A stretch of 64,000 bases of DNA from Colias croceus. Taxonomy: Eukaryota > Arthropoda > Insecta > Lepidoptera > Pieridae. A program made the translations under genes and the position numbers. Below the pieces are notes generated by a model, which saw only the letters and a list, made by a program, of their open reading frames with translations, did not search any database and was not told the DNA's origin. Where the stretch lies: positions 1,810,501 through 1,874,500 of the forward strand of contig NC_059541.1 in NCBI RefSeq assembly GCF_905220415.1. Direction: 5' to 3'. Positions 44,385-56,423 of this stretch are shown here, piece after piece (position 1 is the stretch's first letter; the number at the start of each line of letters is the position of its first letter).

Positions 44385-45385
44385 TTAACCCGGCGTCATT
44401 GTTGCCGGGTATCTAATACCCGACGCATTTTAAAACTGTCAGAATTTTAAAACAAAATGCACACGTCTTTTGTCCGTTACAGTAGCTGCAGTCGTTGACC
44501 TCTGTTCGCGTATTCTCTTCTCTTCTTTAGTGTTACTGCGGCCACCTCGTAGTGTAGACATGTGTAAAGAGCGCGCGGGTAAGTTATACCCGGCCACAAT
44601 GGCCACGTAACGTTTATAAAGGCAGCGTGTTTGTTGTTTTTTTATTGTTTATTGATAAATTGCTTTCAAATAATTGATAAATATCGTTTTTCAAAGTTTT
44701 ATGAACCATGTCTTACGAAAGCGAACAACGTCGACTGCTAGCCTTGTTTGAACAAGCTGACGCCAGTGAAAATGAACAGTGCAGTTCAGACGACGAGGGT
44801 GAAATCGCACCATATTTCAGAGCGAAGTCAAGGCAGTGATACGGAACAGGAATGCAGCGATGATGAGCAAGAAGATATTCTTTCAACAAGTAACCAGCTG
44901 TTTTATATTGGTAAAGACAATTCCACCAAATGGTCTTCGCAACCACCTCGGACCAACGTCCGCACAGGGTCAGAAAACGCTGCGTTGATCTCGTTAGCGG
45001 ACAAGTAAATAAATAAATAAATAAGTATACTATTAGTAAATAAGCTTTGTTTTATAAAGTTTATGATTTCATGTTTATGTTCTAAAGAAAATTTTATGTT
45101 TTGTCTCTAAATGTATATTATGTTATGTTTTCGAATAAACGTTTTATGTTATGTTCTAAAAAAATTATAGCAGAATAAAAAGATTTAATTTGATGAGTAA
45201 TATGATCATTTTATGATAAATAAATGTTTGATTTTTATTAATAATGTATTTAACTACCTATTTCCCTATTATAGATAACTAATAATGACATAAGCTTGAT
45301 TCAGTGCACAATAATGTACATGGGTAAAATTTACCCGGCCACAACGGCCAAGTTCTGTTTAGTAGCCACAATGACGCCGGGTTAA
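44385..45385 (+). mobile_element. piggyBac-like element, internally deleted
   Basis: TTAA at 44385-44388 and 45382-45385 flanks ends CCCGGCGTCATTGT and its inverted copy. Sub-terminal repeats TACCCGGCCACAA(T/C)GGCCA occur near both ends (44588 and 45333), with a further TGCCGGGTATCTAATACCCG palindrome near the left end. The 993-bp body holds the start of a piggyBac-type transposase frame only. The TTAA site, end type and N-terminal protein together identify the superfamily. It cannot move on its own. Confidence 0.88.
44708..45008 (+). pseudogene. piggyBac-like transposase N-terminus, frameshifted and truncated
   Basis: ATG at 44708 opens MSYESEQRRLLALFEQADAS and an acidic Ser/Asp/Glu stretch (QCSSDDEGE). 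Around 44805 the family-like reading moves to the +1 frame: SERSQGSDTEQECSDDEQED, then FYIGKDNSTKW, PPRTNVR and GSENAA, ending at TAA (45006-45008). The catalytic DDE domain and the Cys-rich C-terminus are absent. The acidic start and the GKD..KW..PP..R motif are typical of the N-terminal part of piggyBac-like transposases. Confidence 0.75.
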
Positions 45386-45862
45386 AAAGTGGACTTGCAT
45401 TTCTTGTCCACGTAAAAATTAGCAAATCGTCATATTATATCAATTCATAGTTATAAAAATTAAGCTAAAAAATATGTTTTTTTTTTAATATAACTTTAAC
45501 TACTAATTAAAACAACTGAGCACATTTACGCGGGCCGCAGCACACAGCATCCGTTCAGGAATAAGGGCCATTGTAAATATTTGTACGCATTAGATAAGTA
45601 CACGTTCGCTGTGCATACGCCATCTATGGATAAGATCCAATCAAGACTTTTATTGTGAGATTTCTTAATAAATTGAAGGGTCGTTGTGTATTTGTTTGTT
45701 TTATTTATTACCTTACGTAGGTATCACCTTTTTATGAGACTTTTGATCACAGAACATAATATTATATAATCTACTACACTTTTACAAAGGCTTTTGAATC
45801 ATCATGAAACATTTTGAATATAAAATATTCCTTAAAAATATTAAACTTACTGATATTTTAGC
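45386..45862. other. Spacer between transposons
   Basis: No gene seen. It includes the phrase TTTACGCGGGCCGCAGCAC of moderate GC content and otherwise AT-rich sequence. Confidence 0.35.
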
Positions 45863-46075
45863 ATAATACCACAGTATTACAATATTATTTCCTACAGTAA
45901 GGAAACGTCTTTGATGTCGCGCGATGCCGCCGCCAGTGTAGGTACTTACGCTGCCACACGAAAATACGCCAGGGTTGCAACAAATGGGAAATAAAACAAT
46001 TGTGATTATTAATATTATGATGAAATCATTTATTCATATGTACATTCAAAATAATTGCGATTATTAAATCTGATG

Positions 46076-47819
46076 TAATTATTTGTTCATTTCAGCCCCC
46101 GGAGAGGACGGAATAACAAACGAAATTTTGAAGAAATGCCTAGACTACATAATAAGTGATATTACCAATATATACAACGATATTCTGACTAAAGAAACAA
46201 TACCGCAACAATGGACATCGTCAACCATCATATTGCTCCATAAGAAAGGCGACAGGGCAGATATAAACAACTACAGACCGATCAGCCTGATCTCCAATCT
46301 ATATAAGATATTTGCAAAGGTAATATTGAACAGAATTAGCTCAAAATTGGACGAAAATCAGCCGAGAGAACAGGCTGGATTCCGAAGCGACTTCTCAACA
46401 ATGGATCACATTCATGTCGTCAAACAAATTATCCAAAAGAGCAATGAATACAGAAAGACATACTACTTGGCATTCGTAGATTACAGTAAGGCATTCGACT
46501 CTTTGAAACATTCACACATTTGGGACGCTCTACACTCACAAGGAGTGCAACGAAAATATATCAGGATAATAAAAAACATATACAAAGTATCAACGGCAAA
46601 AATTCAGACTGAAAGGAAAGGAGAGGCCTTTAAAATAAAAAAGGGAGTAAGGCAAGGTGACCCGCTCTCACCAAAAATATTCGCATCTGTACTAGAACAG
46701 ATATTTCGTAAAATTAACTGGGATGAATATGGGATAAATGTAAATGGCAAAAAGCTCAACCACCTAAGGTTCGCACACGACCTGATTCTGCTTAGCGAAA
46801 ACCAAGAGGGCTTAAAAACAATGTTAACGCAATTAGACAGAGAGAGCAGAAAGGTGGGTCTGACTATGAATCTAGACAAAACAAAACTAATGACAAACAA
46901 CATAAAAACACCTATACTGTTAGACTCAAATCAGATAGAATATGTTGATGAATATACATATTTAGGACAGATCATTGCACCGGAAAATCAAATGCAAAAA
47001 GAAATTAACATCAGAATAAATAAAGCTTGGAAAAGATTCTGGTCTCTAAAGGAAGTTATGAAGAATCCACATATGCCCCTTAAAGATAAGACTACAGTGT
47101 TCAACTCTTGCATACTACCAAGTTTAACCTATAGAGCACAAACCTGGGCCCTCACTAGCAAACAGAGTGGAGCACTCAGAGTGTGCCAAAACAAAATGGA
47201 GAGGAGCATCCTAAACCTCAAGCTAAGAGACAAAGTTAAACTTAAGAATATAAGAAGCAAGACAAAAGTTATGGATGTCACTTACACAGTGAAAAAGCTT
47301 AAATGGAACTGGGTAGGCCATATGATAAGAAACAATAAGGGAAAATGGACAAAAGATGTTACTGAATGGTATCCTCGGGATGGGAAAAGAAAGAAAGGAA
47401 GGCAGAAAACAAGATGGGAGGATGATATTAGGAAGGTAGCTGGAACAACATGGCAAAGAGAAGCCACAAATAGAGATAGATGGAAAAGCCTAGGGGAGGC
47501 CTATGCCAAAAGGCAAACTGATAATTAAGTTACCGATGTATGACCGATGTAAAATGAATCTAATTTATATTTATATTATTTAATTAAATATTGTTATTAA
47601 TGATTAAAAGTGCATGTAATCTTATCATAATTGAAATTAAAAATGAAATTGCTAAATGTGCATGAAACTGATTGTATTAAAATAAATATGAATGGCATTG
47701 TAATATATTGAAAATTATTTATTACAAGAGAGATAGAATAATGTATTGTAATGTAATGATGTTATCAGTAATAAAGGCTATTTTTATTTATTTATTTTTA
47801 TTTATAATTATTTGTTCAT
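46076..47819 (+). mobile_element. 5'-truncated RTE-type non-LTR retrotransposon
   Basis: TAATTATTTGTTCAT occurs perfectly at 46076-46090 and 47805-47819, giving a 15-bp target duplication around an insert of 1714 bp. The insert begins inside the reverse-transcriptase domain, as is usual for incomplete reverse transcription, and ends after a 3' UTR of about 270 bp with a short (TTTA)n tail, which suits RTE elements rather than poly(A) types. The perfect duplication points to a fairly recent insertion. Confidence 0.9.
46092..47528 (+). pseudogene. RTE reverse transcriptase, truncated, catalytic FADD changed to FAHD
   Basis: The frame is open for 478 codons to TAA. It starts at SAPGEDGITNEILK (the RT domain's PG.DGI motif), so the endonuclease and first RT part are missing. 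Then come LLHKKGDRADINNYRPISLI, QAGFR, the first catalytic aspartate in AFVDYSKAFDS, GVRQGDPLSP, and the active-site box, which reads FAHDLIL where FADD is expected. LNLDKTK-like NLDKTKLM follows, and the C-terminus has WNWVGHMIR and RWEDDI as in RTE-type proteins. No stop or frameshift interrupts it. Replacement of one of the two metal-binding aspartates (GAC to CAC) should abolish polymerase activity. It has no start of its own; the frame upstream is target DNA. Confidence 0.9.
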
Positions 47820-48287
47820 AAATTTATAATTACAGATATTGCACTGCTAAATATTATTTACGTGGACACTTTATTTTTGGATGTTCTTAATTGTATATTA
47901 TACCATTTAACTAAGTAATGCATTCGCATTGAGATGTACAATCTGATTAGAAAATAATGAGGACAACATATACATAGCTTTGATTTTAATTCAACAGATA
48001 CAATTAATACAATCTTTCTGAAATATTGTTTCCTTCTGGGATTTCAATGTAGATTTACATCCGTAAACGGAACAGTTTTTGCGCGCCATAATAGAATATG
48101 TAAGTACCTATGTTTAATAAAATTATTACACAAAAAATACGACTGCGTCGTCCTTTCGCGATAGTTAATGCAAACTCAGCGTGATTGCATTAAGCGGCCC
48201 GCGTCGCCCGACCCCCCGCCAGTTCCCCTCCGTTTCTCTGCACAAGTACATTCGTCGCCATACTGTAGGAAATATGGTAATGCTGTG
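47820..48287. other. Right half of the TIR element after the LINE
   Basis: Includes a GC-rich stretch (48190-48240, GCGGCCCGCGTCGCCCGACC) next to the right end. No coding frame recognised. Confidence 0.45.
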
Positions 48288-48324
48288 ATAATACTATCTA
48301 CTGCTTCTGGTACTTAGGTTCTTT

Positions 48325-48425
48325 TTTATGTAAGAGCAGGTAACTGAGCAGGTGGATCACCTAATGAAGTGACACCACCGCCAATGAGCACTGACAAAGT
48401 TACCTTTGTGAGGCTGTTACCGGCA
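48325..48425 (+). repeat. LINE-like dispersed repeat fragment
   Basis: AGCAGGTGGATCACCTAATG, GTGACACCACCGCCAATGAG and GTTACCTTTGTGAGGCTG are phrases of a widespread lepidopteran non-LTR 3' region. It is a fragment only. Confidence 0.5.
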
Positions 48426-48431
48426 GACAGA

Positions 48432-48529
48432 TAACTCATTTATCGAGGATGGCTATAGGGTATATTATCATCACGCTACGACCAACAGTAGTGGAGCCAA
48501 GGGGGTGAAACCGCGCGGAGCGGCTAGTC
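48432..48529 (-). repeat. Dispersed repeat, CTAGCCGCTCCGCGCGG type, truncated minus copy
   Basis: Read on the minus strand it starts ACTAGCCGCTCCGCGCGGTT and ends within the CCTCGATAAATGAG block. The 3' half seen in the 60890 copy is missing. Confidence 0.72.
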
Positions 48530-49454
48530 TACTTATGCATTACAAAACAGTTATTCTGTAAACATTAAGCACAAGTTGTATATAAATACTAGTAAATACT
48601 TATCAATTAAAATAAATCCTTAGTAAGATAGTAACACGTATATCAAGTCATCTCCTGAAGCAGTAAAACAGTTAATATTAAATAAAAACTTTTAAAACGT
48701 TGAAATCTTGTTTTAACTTTAAACAAGTTGTCTGCTCTAGTTAAAACTTCGCAAGATGATCTGAAACTAAGGTAACAACAATATTCATTTTTCTTATAAA
48801 TGAGTTTACAATTATTAAGTATAGGAAAATATTGTTTGAGACACATTTATGCAATGTTTTCCAAACAATACAAATTTCCAATTTATATACAATTTATTAT
48901 TACAGTACCTACGTAACTACTTAACTTTTATGATATTCCACTATCTCATATCAGCAGAAGAAATATTAAAGTACAAAACAATAAAAATACATTTTTGGCA
49001 CAAACACGCGCATCGTTATTTTATTACCTACTAACTGACATGAGAACAAAATAATATATTCACTTCCATGAAACATAAAACTAGTTTTTATGTTTCTACA
49101 ATATTTTATTGACTCCTCGACAAGAAGATAACAAGTCTACCGTTATTTATTCCTAATTCTCAAAGCAAAATATCAAATAAGAATTCTTTCTTATTTTTAT
49201 TCTTAATATTAACTTGCTCGAACTTTTATGAACATCACTTATTCAAAAATATTATATTTCGTTCTTGTGATGTCTGTAGGGAAAATAAAATATTGAAAAC
49301 ACTAAATACCACTGAAGGTTCAATTCACGTTTTCATATTAGGTACTTATATCCCACATCTAAGAAAATTTTCATTTTCTTTATGTAATGTTAAGAATATA
49401 ACAAGATATTTTCCTTTTTGATATTAAGATGCCTAATCTTCTTCGAGATATATT
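48530..49454. other. Gene-free stretch
   Basis: AT-rich; small frames at 48643-49034 are unsupported. Confidence 0.4.
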
Positions 49455-50730
49455 GTAAGGTAAGTATTGAATAATGGTTAGGGAGCCAGGTGCAAATTTG
49501 GTTAATTATTTCCTCTCAAGAGATAATTCGTCAGACGCATCAGAGTATAGTATTATAAAGCCTCGTGAACGTCAGCTGGCGCTCGGTTGGGGGGGTGAGC
49601 GGTAGTAGCCTCCCACGCACGTAGGAAAAAAAAATACATTAATTCATTTCCTCTCAGCTAAAAATTTGTCAAATTGTAGCTAACCCAATATCTCAACGAA
49701 AAAAAATAATCAGCTGGTTACAACATGGTGTATTATACGTCAGCTGGTGTATCGAACATGAAAAAAATAAAATTATTTTCCGTGATTTCCTCTCAAACAA
49801 AAAATTACCTGATGATAGCTTATATGTAACTGTGGATATATATATAGGTCAGCTGGCTGTATCTTGGTGGAAAAACCGTCAGCTGATACTTTGAAAGTTA
49901 TTACTTAGGAGTTAGACAGAAGCATCTATTGCCAATTTATATGCATCAACTGACTAGGTTTTCCTCGAATTATTGCTAGCTGATTTTTTTTATTTATCGC
50001 ATCAGTATATTAACAATCAGCTCACAAATTTTCATCTGAGATGAAATGACGTATCTTTAATTATTATCGTTATTTTTAAAAATTCAAGCAACACACGCTA
50101 GCATAATATAGACAGTAATAAGGTACTTGGAGGTGGTTAGTTGTGCGCGTGATCGGGGTACTACGTACATTCAGCCACATCGGTAAACATGTTTTTACAA
50201 ATATTATAAACTGCATTTAAAAATAACTATCATATCATCAAATTCACATAACTACCTAAAAGTGTAATAAATATGAAATAACCCACTAAAAACATTAGTT
50301 AACTATAATTATTAAAAAAATAATAGTATAATATATAATTAATAAAGTTATTACTTATCTTTTACGGGGACATAAGTTGATGGAATTCCACGTATCTCGA
50401 TGATTTTGTTAATGTCTCACTATATTCGAGACACCAGCTGACGTATAATACACCATGCTGTAACCAGCTGATTATTATTTTTCGTTGAGATAATGGGTTA
50501 GCTACAATTTGACAAATTTTTAGCTGAGAGGAAATGAATGAATATACTTTTTTTTCTTACGTGCGTGGGAGGCTACAACTGCTCACCCCCCCAACCGAGC
50601 TCCAGCTGACGTTCACGAGGCTTCATAATACTATACTTTGATGCATTTTACTAATTACCGCTTGAGAGGAACTTGGTCATAAAATCTGCTTCTGGCTCCC
50701 GGACCATAAATTTTATACTTATCCTAAATT
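49455..50730. mobile_element. 1.3-kb foldback element with eight CAGCTG motifs
   Basis: Arms of roughly 290 bp (about 49477-49765 and 50420-50705) are inverted copies: GGAGCCAG, GCATCA(G)AGTATAGTATTAT, GCCTCGTGAACGTCAGCTGG, GTGGGAGGCTAC, TCATTTCCTCTCAGCTAAAA, AATTGTAGCTAACCCA and TGGTGTATTATACGTCAGCTGG. Weaker similarity reaches about 49455 and 50730. CAGCTG occurs at 49573, 49711, 49741, 49850, 49880, 50435, 50465 and 50603. The loop of about 650 bp has no coding frame. Superfamily unknown. Confidence 0.85.
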
Positions 50731-53700
50731 GAATTACATCTCGATAGCAAGTGACGTAATGTCATAAATTGATTAATGTACAACGGCTATTAATAAATAT
50801 TGTTTAAATTTCCATAGAAAAGAAGAAACATTACACATCCTCAAGAAACCATAACGACATTTAACCCTCATAGAAACAGATCAACCACGATCCAACTCAC
50901 GCGATCAACAGTTGCGAACTATCAATAAATTCTTATAAAAATCGAAAGGGAAATAAACAATTCCATTCATCAATCAATCAAAGAGCAACCGTGCTGGGAT
51001 CGAATTAGGGAACATTTTCGAATGCATTACCGTTCCCGAGAGTTTTGGACTTCAAATTGAATAATAGATGCGTCGGACCGACTCTCTTGAATTACCAAGC
51101 TAAATTATTGACCGCCTCTGCCGTGGCTATGAGAATAAATCAGCTGATTGTCTATTTACTCGTACTTCATTGGTTGCGCAAAGTTTCAATTGACGGTTCA
51201 CTGTCAGTTGCAAATATTATGTTATGATAGGAACGTGCTCTCAAGCAGTGAAGGGTTAATTCATCTTGAGATGATATTTCACATGTTTCACTCTCGTAAA
51301 TGATCCTTATTCAAATTAACAGACTACATTTGTTTTGTTCTCAGACGTGCGTGTGAAATGTAATCATCACAAGAATATGGGCTAAATATGAATGCGTATA
51401 CATATACGCGATAAACGCGTAATAGCCTTGTATAGTTTCAAAAAAGAGTTTTTCTAAGTAGAATTAGAAACTATGCTCCAGCAATATCAGCCCGTGCGTA
51501 CTGGCATTGTATACTTTCCAAATTTCGTAAGTAAGTAAGTACCAATCGTTTTTGTAATTAATTTTATTGGAAGTTTGTACTTTAACAGATAACAGTTTGA
51601 TCGATTGATGAAAAAATAGTAATCCACATATGAGTTAAATTGTATTGAATGTCAAGGTGAGTTTTAACTCATTAGTGTTATAGCTGGTAGTCTATTTATG
51701 ACTGAATTTATACTTATCTTTTCATACAAAATGTATTGGAATCTACTGATTGAAATTAAATAGAAAGCTTAATATTGAATGTTTTAGTAATATGGTTTTA
51801 TAATTTATTAAGGTACATACACAAAGTTAATTCTTATTGTTGTTAGCTCTGTCTTTCACTGGCAAAAAAAAGTCATCAAAATCGATTCAGCACTTTTGGT
51901 GAAAATAGGTTCACGTATAGAATTTATTCATTATTGACAATTAAAAAAAATACCTATATTTTTTGTGTATAACAAAACTAGTAGAACCATTTATTCGATT
52001 TCCCGAAAGTAATTTTGAGTTAGATTTAGTTTAGAATGAAAACATTACATTTGTGCGTAGCTGCTTACAATTCCGGGCTCAACCTGACGGACGTGAGCGA
52101 AGTCCCACTTACCTGCACACGGATGTATAATACTAGAATAGCCAGTAGGTATCATTTTTTTTTAATATTTTCACTTTTTTTGGTGTTAGAAGAGCCTCAT
52201 TTATTAATTTTGTAAGAATTTTGCGATTTGAACACGAAATGTATTTATAACTGGAGAAGGTACCTAACTATGTATTAGTGTTGTGATTTTTAAACGTACT
52301 AATACAAACATAATTATTATTATGACATGTATGTATATGTGTGACATGTATGTACATGTATGACATGTATGTACATGTATGACATGTATGACATAATTAT
52401 GTTGTGTTGCCTTGCGGAGGTAACAGTAACAAGCCAGCCAGACGGCCGGCACAGCACAACTGCAGCATTGTTCAGATGTATAATTCGTACGTTATCATAA
52501 ACAATTACTTCACTGCTGCTAATATTTGTCATCAACATTATGACCGCAGCTGAAACGTAAGTGCGCAGATAAGATTAAGAAATAATAAACTAACAAAATG
52601 AGGCAACGATTAAATGCACTATCCAGAACACCTAATTCCCTATTATACGGATGTCTCATTTGTTTTACACTGTCCTAATATCGCGATCAAAACGTATGAG
52701 AATTTTGACGAAGGCGCGTGATGGGAAAACTTAAGGTGAATAAATAGAAGAGCTTCGGTAGAATGTACGTTTAATATTATTTACATATAATACAAAATTA
52801 AGGAAATATTATGAGCTCTTGGATGTGTGAATAGACGGAGAAGAAAGAGAAATAGGGTATTTAAATAGTTAAATAGTAAATTGTTATCATTAGGGATATG
52901 TTTTAGTATGTATGTACTTACTATTAATGGATTTTGTAAAGGCGACTATTATTAATTCATATTAGGATATGAAATTGATATATTTGTTTTCATTAGTAGG
53001 TACTGAATATTATATTATGAGCGACTTTAATTTCAGTTCCAAAAGTGAAAACTTTTTACATTAATATGGTTGAAAAAATGCTACATCAGTAAAATCTGAT
53101 GAATAATAAAATATTGTGTTCATGAATAAAAACTAGATGACCGCCATGTAGTCGGGCTTAATCGAGATGTAAAATGGCTTTCAAGCGTATAAGGACTAAC
53201 GAACACATTTGCATTTAAAAATGGTTAAGTTTTGAAAATTTTAAATAAACTAATAACAAATTCCTCGACATTGAACCGAACCGACTGACCTCTCACAGAT
53301 TCAACTTCTGCTAAAACTATTACTAAGTTAAGTCAGTTGTTAACCGAAAATAATTATGAATATATAAAAACCTACCAGGGGAACATAAAATAGATTAACC
53401 TGTCTACAACTATACCAGTGGGCTGACAACTGCCGACATTTGCGAGTGACACGGTTAAATTAGTACCACGTAACCTCTCAAAGGTCCTTTAAATGACAGT
53501 GAACCCAATTTAAGTTCGTATACAAAAACCCCTGAAGCACCTTAACTTTCATGTTTAATTTTTAACACAAATATCAACTAGCATGCATTCAAACTCGAAA
53601 TTTAAATATTTATCTATTCAACTAAACTTTTTAGGAATCCTTTCAACCCGCAAAATATGAAAAAAAATCGGTACCAGTTTTAAAATGTAGGAGTGCTCTT

Positions 53701-53918
53701 AAAATTTTGGTAGTTTTACTTACACTAAAATGGATAATTACGATTTTTTATATCTGCATCAAGATTTACTTCACCTAGATGAGTCGGCAGTATACAAGAA
53801 TAATAAAATATCTAAACGTATAACAGGTATATTTTTTCTCCTCGGTATTAAAAAGTAGGCTATGGGCAATTTTTAATCATTATTTACATATGCGCCAAAT
53901 TACGTACCTATTAACGAC
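50731..53918. other. Gene-free stretch
   Basis: No supported gene. Worn repeat phrases occur near 51860-51907 (GTCATCAAAATCGATTCAGC) and 52077-52120. Small frames at 51045-51227 and 52264-52538 are unsupported; the latter runs through the tandem repeat. Confidence 0.4.
52323..52394 (+). repeat. Short tandem repeat, GACATGTATGTACAT units
   Basis: About four units of GACATGTATGTA(C/T)ATGT(A/G)T, each near 19 bp, followed by shorter GACATGTAT units. Confidence 0.8.
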
Positions 53919-54082
53919 ATCATCATCATCATCATTCCAGCCTTTCAGGACGTCCACTGCAGGACATAGGCCTCCCCGGTCCCCTAAAGATTTCCATAAC
54001 GACCGATCACCAGCGGCCTGACTCCAGCGGCCACCACTTTGATCAGGTCGTCTGTCCACCTCTTTGAAGGCCGTCCCACACT
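53919..54082 (-). repeat. RTE LINE 3' tail fragment with (ATG)n
   Basis: On the minus strand GTGGGACGGCCTTCAAAGAG encodes VGRPSKRWTDDLIKVVA, matching the GRP..RW.DDI motif at the C-terminus of RTE-type proteins. After a frameshift it continues with DRSLWKSLG and ends in GGAATGATGATGATG. It is a 5'-truncated, frameshifted relic of a LINE related to, but not the same as, the one at 46076. Confidence 0.7.
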
Positions 54083-56359
54083 GCAAACAAACAACATCAT
54101 TATTATGTAATTAAGTGAATGTGTATTAATTATAATTTAAATAGAATAAATACATTACAAACTTAATTGTGTTTCATTTTCTTCCTAACTACAATCCTGT
54201 AAATATCTTTTATTATTATTGACGTTACGAATACCTACTATAGACTTCAAAGACGCTATCTAGTAATTTAGAGCTCACTTTTTCTTGAATTTCCATTTTC
54301 CTACAAAGAATTAACATTTGAACACACTTATGTATTAAACGTTGATTTTTGCATATTTTGTATTATTTGCAGAAATGTATAATTTCCTACTAAATACCTA
54401 CATCTATCCGTATAGTCATTATACTTAAAGTCATAGTTAGCAAAATATGTTAAAGGTGGTTTAAGTAGGTACTCAATTATTTCAATTTTATTTCACTTAT
54501 AATATAACCCCTATTTATACGCTCCGTTAAGAAAGCTGGATTATTTTTATACGTAATTATATGGTAAAAAGTGTTGGAAGGTATTTTACGGTAATTTGCC
54601 TAGATTTTCTAGGTCAACTTGTTATTTATGCCGCGTCAGGATGATGTCTACGTGGTCTGTATTCGTAGCACCTTTATCGTAGCCGTAGTAGAGTTCACTA
54701 ATTTTCGTAGCCATTTCGTAGCCGTTTCGTAGCAGCTTGGTGTTAGATTCTAAATGTGGACGGTGTAAAATTTTGTGGGCTTCTTTATTTCTTCGTGTAA
54801 AATTTAATTTGCACGTTGTCTATCTGCGTCTACACCAATAACATAAAATAGAAACAACGGATTATATGAATAGGTACTTTTTATAATAGAGCTGGTAAAC
54901 GAGCTGCATTATGGCTTTCACATAATAACATGATAAATAACGAACACTCAATAGCTAAGCTATTATTATATAATATGAACTATAATATTTCTCGGAAGCA
55001 CTGTAGCTCACTTATAATCTATATGGAGTATTCATAAGAAATGCTTTAAAATATTTTATAAGAGGTAGATAAAATAATACAGAGCACGTGTAACTTCATA
55101 ATGGAAATCTGTTCTAAGATGTTTTATAAACTTCAAAAAGAATAAAGTTTCTTCAATATTTAAATAATTTTTTTTCTTTGTGCTTTTTTATCTGTGTAGA
55201 GTTTCCATTTTTTTTTTCAAAATCGATTAAGGTAATTCTAGAGTCGATTAAAGGTTCTAATTTTATCCAAATCGATTAAGTTTTGAAAACGTCAACAAAG
55301 TAGAAAAATATAATAACGTTTATAGAAATAGTTTTGAAGTGGATTCTTGTTAGTTTCCATCATCCCTTTGTGTTAGCCTAACCGAGACTAAATTAATTGT
55401 AAATCTTCACAGGAGACCTAAGTCTTAGTCTAATAATTAATCTTCGTGATTTGAGAATTATTCATATTAATTTAATTAAGTACACAATACGTTAACTACA
55501 AAACACAGTAAAATTATAAACATAAAATAATTATATTATAAATAGATCTGACCTTGGAATAATATAATATTTATACCAAGTAAGTATTCCATCAACAGAG
55601 TGACAATGCTATTGTTCAAAATGTATTATAGTTTCTCATTGTATTTAATAGGACTAGAATATAATAGTATTACATATATTTTGCTATTAATAAATTTATA
55701 AAATAAAATAATTCATTAAATATAGACAGGTTAATATAAAAATATGTTAGTTAAAAAGTAAGTTCAACGACTGAAGAAAATTTACTTTAAAGCTGGCAAA
55801 ATTTTGAACTCAGTGACGCATGATTTGTACGCGGTCCGTGCGCTGTTTGGCTCAAATATGTGATTTTCCAAACCAGATTGTCCATCAACCACTTATCTTA
55901 CAAACATATGAATTACTAATAATTTTAGGAAATTTTATTGTCTATATAGTTAGTTAAGAGTTTATTTCAATTAATACAGTATTTGTGAATACCATCAAGA
56001 TAACTGAGCCGATGATTACTTGATTTCACTTTTAGTGTCAATTTCGAAGCTAAAAATATCTGAAATTGCTGACAGATCTAACACACATTTTTTTTAACTA
56101 ACTGCTAAAATCCTTATTAAAATAGTTAGTTAAAAGATTTTTTTTTATTTTGGACTCCTAACTTACGAAATTAAAATCCGAACAATGTGAATTTTTTTAG
56201 AAATTATAGTCGACAAAATGATTATTTTCACCAAGATATTTGACTTAGTTGAATATAATTTATACATATTGCAATAAAAGAACGTCTTACTTATAAGATA
56301 AAATTTAAAAAATCAACTAAGGTACCTCTATTATTTTTCTACAATTTTTTTTTAAGTAC
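54083..56359. other. Gene-free stretch upstream of the putative promoter
   Basis: AT-rich. It contains a cluster of TCGTAGC motifs (54663-54736) and three TCGATTAA motifs near 55222-55278. No gene seen. Confidence 0.4.
54663..54736 (+). repeat. TCGTAGC motif cluster
   Basis: TCGTAGC occurs five times in 74 bases with irregular spacing, plus one CCGTAG. This is probably a sub-terminal region of a worn transposon, or a degenerate short repeat. Confidence 0.6.
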
Positions 56360-56423
56360 TATAAAACACTGCGCGCGACCCGAATAAAATCAGTCGGCAG
56401 CGAGCCTTTCCAGAGAGAGGACA
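56360..56423 (+). promoter_or_regulatory. Putative RNA polymerase II core promoter (TATA + Inr + DPE)
   Basis: TATAAAA at 56360-56366, initiator TCAGTC at 56390-56395 (arthropod consensus TCA(G/T)TY), and GGACA at 56419-56423 (fits RGWYV). With the initiator A at 56392 as +1, TATA starts at -32 and the DPE at +28, both canonical. The 5' UTR to the ATG at 56423 would be only 31 nt. The sequence from 56370 on is GC-richer than its surroundings. Confidence 0.6.

Larger units (their letters stand above)
45863..48294. mobile_element. TIR element (about 0.7 kb without its LINE insert), hAT-like ends
   Basis: ATAATAC at 45863-45869 and 48288-48294 flanks ends CACAG(T/C)ATTAC(A/C)ATATT, which stay alignable through TTTCCTACAGTA. 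Both inner flanks carry GC-rich blocks. A 7-bp duplication is one short of the 8 bp expected for hAT, so the class is tentative. An RTE LINE (46076-47819) is inserted inside, so the TIR element is the older of the two. Confidence 0.65.

Noticed and set aside
44713..44946. Minus-strand frame over the piggyBac remnant
   Set aside because: Antisense shadow of the transposase N-terminus.
46604..46903. Minus-strand frames within the LINE, also 47223-47467
   Set aside because: Antisense shadows of the reverse-transcriptase frame.
52264..52538. Minus-strand frames rich in Tyr/His/Met/Thr
   Set aside because: They are produced by the GACATGTATGTACAT tandem repeat.
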